Positions 42,139-48,721 of a stretch of DNA of 64,000 nucleotides are shown here, one piece after another (within the stretch, counting starts at the first letter, position 1; the number at the start of each line of letters is the position of its first letter). Position numbers and translations under genes: made by a program. Source of the DNA: PALSA-612 sp963776375. Its GTDB lineage: Bacteria > Actinomycetota > Thermoleophilia > Gaiellales > Gaiellaceae. The stretch is from positions 1 through 64,000 of the forward strand of contig CAVZMF010000011.1 in NCBI GenBank assembly GCA_963776375.1. Reading direction: 5' to 3'. The notes beneath the pieces were generated by a model. The model ran no database searches. It was not told the origin of the DNA and saw only the letters and a program-made list of their open reading frames with translations.

Positions 42139-43025
42139 CGCTCGAGCCCATCGACCTGGTGCACATGGGCCTCGAGCGCATCATCGGCGTCTACGTGGTC
42201 GAGACCGACGACGGGCTCGCGCTCTTCGACTGCGGCCCCTCGTCCACGGTCGACGCGCTCAAGACCGGCCTCGCCCGGCGCGGCCTCGAGCTGCAGGACA
42301 TCCGGCACCTGCTCCTCTCGCATGTCCACTTCGACCATGCCGGCGCAGCAGGCACGCTCGTCCGCGAGCACCCGCGCCTCCAGGTGCACGTCTCGCCGAT
42401 CGGAGCGCCGCACGTCGTCGACCCCACACGGCTCGAGCGCAGCGCCCGCCGGCTGTGGGGCGACAGTTTCGACGCGGTCTGGGGTGCGCTCGAGCCGGTA
42501 CCGGAGGCGAACCTCCACGCGGTCGAGGGCAGCGCGGCCGGCCTCGAGGTCTTCCCCACCCCCGGCCACGCGGCCCATCACGTCTCCTACCTGACGCGCG
42601 ACGGCACGCTGCACGCGGGCGACGCCGTCGGCGTGCGCATCGTCCCGGGCACCTACGTCTTCCCCGCTGCGCCGCCGCCGGACGTCGATCTCGAGGGCTG
42701 GAAGCGGACGTTCGAGGCCATCGAGAGCCACCGGCCGGCGCGGTTCGCGCTCACGCACTTCGGCGTCGTCGAGGACACCGAGGAGCACATGACGCGGATG
42801 CGCGAGGAGCTGGCGCGCGCCGCCGAGCGCGTGCGATCGGGGATGAGCCAGGAGGAGTTCGAGGCCGCGACGCGCGCGGACGTGACAGCGGCCGACGAAG
42901 CCGGAGTGGCCTACTACGAGCGCGCCGGCCCGCTCTGGCAGACCTACCTCGGCCTGAAGCGGTATTGGGAAAAGCGCATGGGGGAAACGGCCGGCTTCCC
43001 CCATGAACCCCCTTCCCTGCGGTAG
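42135..43025 (+). CDS. Metallo-beta-lactamase-fold hydrolase with element-encoded C-terminus
   Basis: 296 residues from GTG 42135 (GTGA overlap with the methyltransferase). The metal motif HVHFDHAGAA is HxHxDH; then TPGHAAHHVSYL (His), HAGDAVGVRI (Asp) and ALTHFGVVED (His). This is the glyoxalase II/persulfide-dioxygenase-like superfamily; similar architecture occurs in SoxH-like proteins. The last ~15 residues (from 42980 on) and the stop codon come from the inserted 291-bp repeat element, so the native C-terminus is altered. Confidence 0.83.
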   Translation: MTLEPIDLVHMGLERIIGVYVVETDDGLALFDCGPSSTVDALKTGLARRGLELQDIRHLLLSHVHFDHAGAAGTLVREHPRLQVHVSPIGAPHVVDPTRLERSARRLWGDSFDAVWGALEPVPEANLHAVEGSAAGLEVFPTPGHAAHHVSYLTRDGTLHAGDAVGVRIVPGTYVFPAAPPPDVDLEGWKRTFEAIESHRPARFALTHFGVVEDTEEHMTRMREELARAAERVRSGMSQEEFEAATRADVTAADEAGVAYYERAGPLWQTYLGLKRYWEKRMGETAGFPHEPPSLR

Positions 43026-43270
43026 CGCGTCTCCCAGCCGCCCGAGCTAAGCCCGAGCACAGCCCGGGCTTCACGGAGCAATGGCTGCGCGTGCAGCACC
43101 GATCGGCAAGACGGTCTTCGACCACCGGAGCGTTCGCCGAGCGGCCGGCTTCGGACATTTGCCATGCGGCATCCGTATCCGCGGAACCGTGGCTTTGCCG
43201 TGGCGTAGCTCAGGCCGCCCGAAAGGGACCACGCAGGGAAAGGGGACGGGGGAAACCGGCCGTTTCCCCC
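42980..43270. mobile_element. MITE-like element with hairpin-capped terminal inverted repeats (291 bp)
   Basis: Both ends carry a hairpin: GGGGGAAACGGCCGG..TTCCCCC (42980-43002) and its mirror (43248-43270). Inside these, imperfect inverted arms continue: CTTCCCTGCG ... GCCGCCCGAGCTAAGCC on the left and, on the complementary strand of the right end, TTTCCCTGCG ... GGCGGCCTGAGCTACGCC. The interior (~145 bp) has no gene. It fills the whole gap between two convergent genes and provides the stop of the MBL gene. No clear target-site duplication is seen. Confidence 0.65.
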
Positions 43271-43273
43271 GTG

Positions 43274-43633
43274 CTAGACGAATTCGACCTTCTGCACCGC
43301 CCGCCCGCGGTAGTCCTGGCCGAGCGCGTCCGAGAGCTTCTCCTCGAGCTCGCCCGAGGCTGCCAGCTCCTCGGCGATGTCGGCACCGCCGATCAGCTCG
43401 CCCTTGATGAACACCTGCGGGATCGTCGGCCAGCCCGAGATCGCAGACAACTCCTGTCGGATCTGCGGGTCGGGAAGGACGTCGACCGCGGTGAACGGCG
43501 CGCCCGCACCCCGGAGCGCGTCGATCGCGCGCTGGGAGTTGCCGCACATGGCCAGGTCGGGCGTGCCCTTCATGAACAGGGCGACCGGCTCGTTGTCGAT
43601 GACGCCCTGGATCCTGTCTCGCATCTCGCTCAT
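43274..43633 (-). CDS. grxD: Monothiol glutaredoxin, Grx4 family
   Basis: 119 residues from ATG 43633. Motifs: ALFMKGTPDLAMCGNSQRAIDAL (monothiol active site, CGNS instead of the usual CGFS), GWPTIPQVFIKGELIGGADIAEEL. CGFS glutaredoxins bind a [2Fe-2S] cluster together with BolA partners. Its start overlaps the stop of a bolA gene (TGATG), giving a classic Grx-BolA pair. The Phe-to-Asn change next to the active Cys is unusual. Confidence 0.9.
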   Translation of the reverse strand: MSEMRDRIQGVIDNEPVALFMKGTPDLAMCGNSQRAIDALRGAGAPFTAVDVLPDPQIRQELSAISGWPTIPQVFIKGELIGGADIAEELAASGELEEKLSDALGQDYRGRAVQKVEFV

Positions 43634-43869
43634 CAGTGTCCTTTCTCGGTCCCTTTCGTGGTGATCCGCACCTCGTGGATGGTGCCGTCCTGGAGGGGCC
43701 CGTCCAGCGCTGCGTAGACGAGCTTGTGCTGCTCGACGAGCGAGAGCCCGTCGAAGCTCGAGTCCGTGACGAGCACGTGGAAGTGGTCGCCCGTGCCCGT
43801 CCGGTCGACGACCCGGAGGTCACTCGCGTCCGGGAAGGCCTCGCGCAGCAGCGATTCGAGCCGCTCCAT
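43633..43869 (-). CDS. bolA: BolA-family protein
   Basis: 78 residues from ATG 43869, 6 nt after a TAGGCT -10 box (leaderless). Sequence MERLESLLREAFPDASDLRVVDRTGTGDHFHVLVTD ... FDGLSLVEQHKLVYAALDGPLQDGTIHEVRITT matches BolA, including the His-rich DHFHV and the KLVY cluster-binding helix (conserved HxxVY). Partner of the adjoining glutaredoxin in Fe-S handling. Confidence 0.9.
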   Translation of the reverse strand: MERLESLLREAFPDASDLRVVDRTGTGDHFHVLVTDSSFDGLSLVEQHKLVYAALDGPLQDGTIHEVRITTKGTEKGH

Positions 43870-43875
43870 GGCCCA

Positions 43876-43881
43876 AGCCTA
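43876..43881 (-). promoter_or_regulatory. -10 box TAGGCT, leaderless promoter of bolA-grx
   Basis: TAGGCT (read on the minus strand) ends 6 nt before ATG 43869. Confidence 0.45.
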
Positions 43882-43914
43882 GCGGAAGCGAAATCGCCTG
43901 CTCATCGAAAGGAT

Positions 43915-43944
43915 TTGACGAGCCGGAGCCGTATCTGGTGGTAT
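43915..43944 (+). promoter_or_regulatory. Promoter of the sulfate transport operon
   Basis: TTGACG at 43915-43920 and TGGTAT/GGTATT 17-19 bp downstream. An unusually AT-rich leader (43930-43980) follows and could hold the Rrf2 binding site. Confidence 0.45.
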
Positions 43945-43987
43945 TCCCACTCACTCTGTAGACAAAGCTGATAAATAAGGGGTGACA

Positions 43988-44983
43988 ATGCGACAAATAA
44001 GTCTAATTGCCGTAGCGATCGTCGCCGCCGGAATCGTGGCCGCCGTTGCGGGCGCGAGCACGAAGGGAACGACCCTCTCGCTCGTCGGCTACTCGACCCC
44101 GAAGACGGTCATGGGCAAGATCATTCAGCTCTGGCAGCAGACGCCCGCCGGCAAGGACGTCTCCTTCACCACCTCCTACGGCCCCTCCGGTGACCAGGCC
44201 CGGGCGGTCGCAGCCGGCCTCAAGGCCGACCTCGTCTTCCTCTCCACCGGTCTCGACGTGAACACGCTCGTCAACGCCGGTCTCGTGGACAGGGGCTGGC
44301 AGGGCCAGTCGTACGGCGGCAACGAGGCCTACTCGGTCGTCGTCTTCGCCTTCCGCGGCGGCAATCCCAAGCACATCAGGACGTGGAACGACCTGGCCAA
44401 GCCGGGCGTGGAGATCGTGACGCCGAACCCGTTCAGCTCCGGCTCGGCGAAGTGGAACGTGCTCGCCGCCTACGCTGCCGCGCGCCACCAGGGCAAGACC
44501 GACAAGCAGGCGCGCGCATTCGTCCAGAAGCTCTTCTCGCACGTCGTCTCCCAGGACAGCTCGGGCCGCAACGCGACCAACACGTTCCTGGCCGGCAAGG
44601 GCGACGTGCTGCTGACCTACGAGAGCGAGGCGATCGCGGCCCAGCAGGCCGGCCAGAACATCTCCTACCTCGTGCCCTCGGAGACGATGCTGATCGAGCT
44701 CCCGATCGCGCCCGTCAAGACGAGCTCCAACCTCGCCCTGGTCAAGAAGTTCATCGCCTTCACGAAGACGGCGCCGGCGCAGGACCTGCTCGCGCAGGCC
44801 GGCTACCGGCCGCTGCTCAAGTCCGTGATGAAGAAGTACCGCTCGAAGTTCCCGACCCGCGCCCTCGTCAGGATCGACGGCCCGCTCTTCGGGGGCTGGC
44901 GCAAGGTCGACAAACGCTGGTTCGACCCCGAGACCGGACTGATGGTCGGTATCGAGAAGGCCGTGGGAGGCCCCACTGGCTAG
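43988..44983 (+). CDS. sbp: Sulfate ABC transporter substrate-binding protein
   Basis: 331 residues from ATG 43988 (GTG 43982 also possible), with AAGGGGTGAC upstream. Signal peptide MRQISLIAVAIVAAGIVAAVAGAS. Motifs of the sulfate/thiosulfate binding family: TLSLVGYSTPKTVMGKII, YGPSGDQARAVAAGLKADLVFLS, NPFSSGSAKWNVLAAYAA and GKGDVLLTYESEAI. First gene of sbp-cysT-cysW-cysA. Confidence 0.92.
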   Translation: MRQISLIAVAIVAAGIVAAVAGASTKGTTLSLVGYSTPKTVMGKIIQLWQQTPAGKDVSFTTSYGPSGDQARAVAAGLKADLVFLSTGLDVNTLVNAGLVDRGWQGQSYGGNEAYSVVVFAFRGGNPKHIRTWNDLAKPGVEIVTPNPFSSGSAKWNVLAAYAAARHQGKTDKQARAFVQKLFSHVVSQDSSGRNATNTFLAGKGDVLLTYESEAIAAQQAGQNISYLVPSETMLIELPIAPVKTSSNLALVKKFIAFTKTAPAQDLLAQAGYRPLLKSVMKKYRSKFPTRALVRIDGPLFGGWRKVDKRWFDPETGLMVGIEKAVGGPTG

Positions 44984-45797
44984 CACGGCCTCGGTCGCCT
45001 CGCCACGGGCGAGCCTGGCGAGCGAGAGGGCGCAGACCGCCCTCTCGCTCGGTTTCGTGACGGCGTTCCTGTCGGTCGTCGTCATCCTCCCGATCGCCGC
45101 CCTCGTCTGGGAGTCGCGGGCGGAGGGAGCCGCGAGCTTCTGGGACGTGGTCACGAGCCCGGGCGCGATCGACGCGCTCAAACTGAGCCTCGGCGCGGCC
45201 GCGATCGTCGCCCTGATCAACGCCGTCCTCGGGACGATCACCGCCTGGGTGCTCGTCCGCGACCGCTTCCCCGGCCAGCGCCTCGTCAACTCGATCATCG
45301 ACCTCCCGTTCGCGCTGCCGACGATCGTGGCCGGACTGACGCTGATCGCCCTCTACGGGCCCCGGTCACCGGTCGGCATCGACGTCTTCGGGACACGCGC
45401 GGCGATCGGGCTGGCGCTGCTGTTCGTGACGCTGCCGTTCGTCGTCCGGACGGTCCAACCCGTGCTGCTCGAACTGGACACGGAGATGGAGGAGGCAGCC
45501 CGGTCGCTCGGTGCCCGCGAAACGACCGTCTTCCGCCGGATCGTCCTCCCGAACATCCTCCCCGGCATCCTCTCGGGCGTCGCGCTCGCGTTCGCGCGCG
45601 CAGTCGGCGAGATCGGCGCCGTCGTCCTGATCGCCGGCAACCTCCAGGTCGCCTCGGTCTTCATCTTCCTGCACATCGAGAGCGGCGACCGCGCCGGCGC
45701 GTCGGCGGTCGCCGTCGTGCTGCTGGCGATCTCGTTCGGCGTGCTGCTCGTCATCGGCGGCGTCCGCCGCCTGGCCACGAGGCACGAGCGTGTCTAG
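44976..45797 (+). CDS. cysT: Sulfate ABC transporter permease CysT
   Basis: About 273 residues if started at CTG 44976 (LASTASVASPRASL), overlapping the sbp stop; GTG 45057 is a later alternative that would cut into the first helix. Six TM helices, with EAA loop EEAARSLGARETTVFRRIVLPNILPGI. Contains RDRFPGQRLVNSIIDLPFALPTIVAGLTL typical of CysT/CysU. Inner-membrane channel for sulfate. Confidence 0.9.
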   Translation: MASTASVASPRASLASERAQTALSLGFVTAFLSVVVILPIAALVWESRAEGAASFWDVVTSPGAIDALKLSLGAAAIVALINAVLGTITAWVLVRDRFPGQRLVNSIIDLPFALPTIVAGLTLIALYGPRSPVGIDVFGTRAAIGLALLFVTLPFVVRTVQPVLLELDTEMEEAARSLGARETTVFRRIVLPNILPGILSGVALAFARAVGEIGAVVLIAGNLQVASVFIFLHIESGDRAGASAVAVVLLAISFGVLLVIGGVRRLATRHERV

Positions 45798-46596
45798 CGC
45801 GGTCGGGAGGCTGACCCTGCGCGGCGTCGCGCTCTTCTACCTGCTCGCGATCCTGATCGGACCGGTCGTGGTCGTGTGCTGGCGGACGTTCGACCAGGGC
45901 GCAGGCCACGTCTGGGACACGCTCACGAACAGCGCAACGATCCACGCGTTCGAGATCACGCTGCTCGTGACCGCGATCGCGGTGCCGATCAACACGGTCT
46001 TCGGGATCGTCGTCGGGCTCGCGATCGTGCGCCGCGACTTCCCGCTCAAGGGGCTCCTGAACGCGTTCATCGACCTGCCGCTCGCACTCTCCCCGGTCGT
46101 CGTCGGGCTCTCGCTCTTCCTGCTCTACGGGCGAGGAGGCTGGTTCGGCGACTGGTTCACGGCGCACGGGATCGACATCCTCTTTGCGCTGCCCGCGATG
46201 GTGCTGGCGACGATCTTCGTCTCGCTGCCGTTCGTGGCGCGGGAGGTCATCCCCACGCTTCGCGAGATCGGCGACGAGCAGGAGCAGGCCGCCCGGACGC
46301 TGGGCGCGTCGGCCTGGCAGACGTTCCGACGGATCACCCTGCCGGCGATCCGCTGGGCCGTGATCTACGGCATCGTGCTCACGACCGCCCGCTGTCTCGG
46401 CGAGTACGGGGCGGTCGCGATCGTCTCCGGGCGCCTCGAAGGACAGACGGAGACGGCCACGCTGCGCGTGGAGGACCGGTACCAGAACTTCGACCTGGCG
46501 GGCGCGTACTCGATCGCGATCGTCCTGGCGATCATGGCCATCGTCGTCCTCGTGGCCATGACGCTCCTGAAACCGAAGGAGGAGGCTGCGCTGTGA
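45790..46596 (+). CDS. cysW: Sulfate ABC transporter permease CysW
   Basis: 268 residues from GTG 45790, overlapping cysT by 8 nt. TM helices with RRDFPLKGLLNAFIDLPLALSPVVVGLSLFLLYG, the CysW-type LPFVAREVIPTLREIGDEQEQAARTLGASAWQTFRRITLPAI coupling helix, and TARCLGEYGAVAIVSGRLEGQTETATL. Pairs with CysT. Confidence 0.92.
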   Translation: MSSAVGRLTLRGVALFYLLAILIGPVVVVCWRTFDQGAGHVWDTLTNSATIHAFEITLLVTAIAVPINTVFGIVVGLAIVRRDFPLKGLLNAFIDLPLALSPVVVGLSLFLLYGRGGWFGDWFTAHGIDILFALPAMVLATIFVSLPFVAREVIPTLREIGDEQEQAARTLGASAWQTFRRITLPAIRWAVIYGIVLTTARCLGEYGAVAIVSGRLEGQTETATLRVEDRYQNFDLAGAYSIAIVLAIMAIVVLVAMTLLKPKEEAAL

Positions 46597-47585
46597 GCAT
46601 CGAGGTTCGAGGCGTCGGCAAGCGCTTCGGCGACTTCGTGGCGCTCGAGGACGTGACGCTCTCGGTCGAGACGGGCTCGCTGACGGCGCTGCTCGGCCCG
46701 AGCGGAAGCGGCAAGTCGACCCTGCTGCGGATCGTGGCCGGCCTCGAGCAGCCCGACGCGGGAACCGTGTCGCTCGACGGCGAGGACGTCACGGGCGTGC
46801 CGCCCCAGGCCCGCGGCGTCGGCTTCGTCTTCCAGCACTATGCCGCGTTCAAGCACATGACCGTGCGCAGAAACGTGGCCTTCGGCCTCGAGATCCGGCG
46901 TCGCCCGAAGGCCGAGATCGCGGCGCGCGTCGATGAACTGCTCGAGCTCGTGCAGCTCCGCGGCCTCGCCGATCGCTACCCCGCGCAGCTCTCCGGCGGG
47001 CAGCGACAGCGCATGGCACTCGCGCGGGCGCTCGCAGTCGAGCCGGGCGTGCTGCTCCTCGACGAGCCCTTCGGCGCCCTCGACGCGCGCGTGCGCAGGG
47101 AGCTCCGCCGCTGGCTGCGTCGGCTGCACGACGAGCAGCACGTGACGACCGTGATCGTCACGCACGACCAGGAAGAGGCGATGGACGTGGCCGACGAGAT
47201 CGCGCTCATGCACGCGGGCCGGATCGAGCAGGTCGGAGGGCCGCGCGAGCTCTACGACGCGCCGGCGAACGACGTCGTCAGGGCGTTCTTCGGGCCGGTC
47301 GTCGAGACGCCGCACGGCTCGGTCCGGCCGCACGACCTCGTCCTCTCGCTCGACGGCACTCCCGGGTCGTTCGAGGCCATGGTCTGCCGGGTCGTCCATC
47401 TTGGCTTCGAGGTGCGCGCCGACCTGATCGACGCCGAGGGGCGCGCGCTGTCGGCCCAGCTGACCCGCGACGAGGAGGCGGAGCTGGAGCTCGAGAGCGG
47501 CCAGATCGTCTTCGTCTCCACCCGCAACGGGGCGGGCTCAGTGGGGGCGCCAGGCCTCCGGGTCGGCGACGAGGTCGTCCAGTGA
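46593..47585 (+). CDS. cysA: Sulfate ABC transporter ATP-binding protein CysA
   Basis: 330 residues from GTG 46593 (GTGA overlap with cysW). Walker A GPSGSGKS, Q-loop VFQHYAAF, signature LSGGQRQRMALARAL, Walker B VLLLDEPFGALD and H-loop IVTHDQEEAM. A C-terminal TOBE-like domain starts at VETPHGSVRPHDL. Its 3' end overlaps the convergent rrf2 gene by 48 nt. Confidence 0.93.
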   Translation: MSIEVRGVGKRFGDFVALEDVTLSVETGSLTALLGPSGSGKSTLLRIVAGLEQPDAGTVSLDGEDVTGVPPQARGVGFVFQHYAAFKHMTVRRNVAFGLEIRRRPKAEIAARVDELLELVQLRGLADRYPAQLSGGQRQRMALARALAVEPGVLLLDEPFGALDARVRRELRRWLRRLHDEQHVTTVIVTHDQEEAMDVADEIALMHAGRIEQVGGPRELYDAPANDVVRAFFGPVVETPHGSVRPHDLVLSLDGTPGSFEAMVCRVVHLGFEVRADLIDAEGRALSAQLTRDEEAELELESGQIVFVSTRNGAGSVGAPGLRVGDEVVQ

Positions 47586-47996
47586 CGCCGGGAGCTCGCC
47601 GCTCGCGACGTGGGCGAGCGTGACCGACTCGAGCACGCCTCGCAGGCTGGCCCGGACGGCGATCCAGACGTTCCGCAACGGCTCGGCGGTGCCGTGGTAC
47701 TCGAGCGACTCCGGCCGCGTCCCCCGAACGTTCGCGAGCGGGCCCTCGACCGCGCGGATCACCTCGGCGAGCGTGATCTCTGCGGCGGGGCGCGCGAGCC
47801 AGTAGCCGCCCTCCACCCCGCGCTGGCTCTGCACGAGGCCGGCGTGGCGCAGCTCGAGCAGGATGTTCTCGAGGAACTTGAGCGGAATCGACTGCGTGCG
47901 CGCGAGCTGCTCGCCCTTCACAGGCCCCTCGCCCTCGGCGGCGGCCAGCTCGGCCGCGGCTCTCAGCGCGTAGTCGGCCTTGGCGGAGACGCGCAC
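47538..47996 (-). CDS. Rrf2-family transcriptional regulator (CymR-like, cysteine-free)
   Basis: 152 residues from GTG 47996. N-terminal winged helix: MRVSAKADYALRAAAELAAAEGEGPVKGEQLARTQSIPLKFLENILLELRHAGLVQSQRGVEGGYWLARPAAEITLAEVIRAVEG is the Rrf2 signature. The usual IscR/NsrR cysteines are absent. Position beside sbp-cysTWA suggests sulfur control as in CymR. A -10-like GAGAAT lies 6 nt before the GTG. Confidence 0.85.
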   Translation of the reverse strand: MRVSAKADYALRAAAELAAAEGEGPVKGEQLARTQSIPLKFLENILLELRHAGLVQSQRGVEGGYWLARPAAEITLAEVIRAVEGPLANVRGTRPESLEYHGTAEPLRNVWIAVRASLRGVLESVTLAHVASGELPASLDDLVADPEAWRPH

Positions 47997-48008
47997 GGCG
48001 TCATTCTC

Positions 48009-48215
48009 TCAGGCTGCCTTGCCCAGAATCCTGAGCACCTGATCTGCAAGCACGACCATTCGGAGCGCGCCCTGGTAGGCCGGGTCCGAGCGACCGTACT
48101 GCTGCTCGAGCGCCTCGACCATCTCCAGTGCGAAGGCGCGCCACCGCTGCACGGCGTCGACGACGGCGTGGTACTCGCCTACGGAGAGGACGTGGCCGGT
48201 GGGCTCGCCGGTCAA
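48009..48215 (-). CDS. Small hypothetical protein
   Basis: 68 residues from TTG 48215, overlapping the stop of the CDF gene (TTGA). Sequence LTGEPTGHVLSVGEYHAVVDAVQRWRAFALEMVEALEQQYGRSDPAYQGALRMVVLADQVLRILGKAA: mostly helical, no known motif. Could be an accessory of the metal transporter. Confidence 0.5.
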   Translation of the reverse strand: MTGEPTGHVLSVGEYHAVVDAVQRWRAFALEMVEALEQQYGRSDPAYQGALRMVVLADQVLRILGKAA

Positions 48216-48637
48216 TCCGCCGCCCGCCGCTCGACGGTCGAGAGCTGCACCACGGACGACCGGGCGTGATCGACCTGAAGCGTCGTATGCTCGAGGTCGA
48301 AGCGCTCGCGGAGCACGTCCTCGATCGTCCTGCGGACGCCGTGGCAGTCGGCGCCGGGCTCGACGAGCACGTGCGCGGACACCGCCGGGAAGCCGAAGCC
48401 GAACGTCCACCGGCCGCGCGCCGGGCGCACCGCCATCGAGGCTGCGAAGAGTGCGAAGCCGAGCGCGGCCACGTCCGAGAGCAGGTGCCCCGCGTCGGCG
48501 AGCAATGCCAGCGACTGGGCCACGATCCCGGCGACGAGCTCGCCCACCATCAGGCAGGCGATGAGCGCGAGAGCGATCGAGAGCGCCCGCCTGTCGGCGT
48601 CGAACCGCGCGTGCTCGTGCCCGTGATGCGCGCCCAT
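48212..48637 (-). CDS. Cation diffusion facilitator (CzcD-like) with the middle deleted
   Basis: 141 residues from ATG 48637 (normal length ~300). The start is a canonical CDF: HGHEHARF, ALSIALALIACLMVGELVAGIVAQSLALLADAGHLLSDVAALGFALFAASMAVRPARGRWTFGF, including the DAGHxxxD zinc site. It then jumps to the cytoplasmic tail VSAHVLVEPGADCHGVRRTIEDVLRERFDLEHTTLQVDH. About 150 residues (TM3-6) are missing in frame, so it cannot form the transporter. A real internal deletion or an assembly collapse. Confidence 0.75.
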   Translation of the reverse strand: MGAHHGHEHARFDADRRALSIALALIACLMVGELVAGIVAQSLALLADAGHLLSDVAALGFALFAASMAVRPARGRWTFGFGFPAVSAHVLVEPGADCHGVRRTIEDVLRERFDLEHTTLQVDHARSSVVQLSTVERRAAD

Positions 48638-48709
48638 CGGGTCGACGAAGGCTAGCGCGGGAAAACCGAGCTATCCGACGCCGCGAATCAACGTCTACAG
48701 AGACGTGAG

Positions 48710-48715
48710 TAGACT
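48710..48715 (+). promoter_or_regulatory. -10 box TAGACT, leaderless promoter
   Basis: TAGACT ends 6 nt before ATG 48722; a weak TCAACG lies at -35. Confidence 0.5.
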
Positions 48716-48721
48716 CAACCG

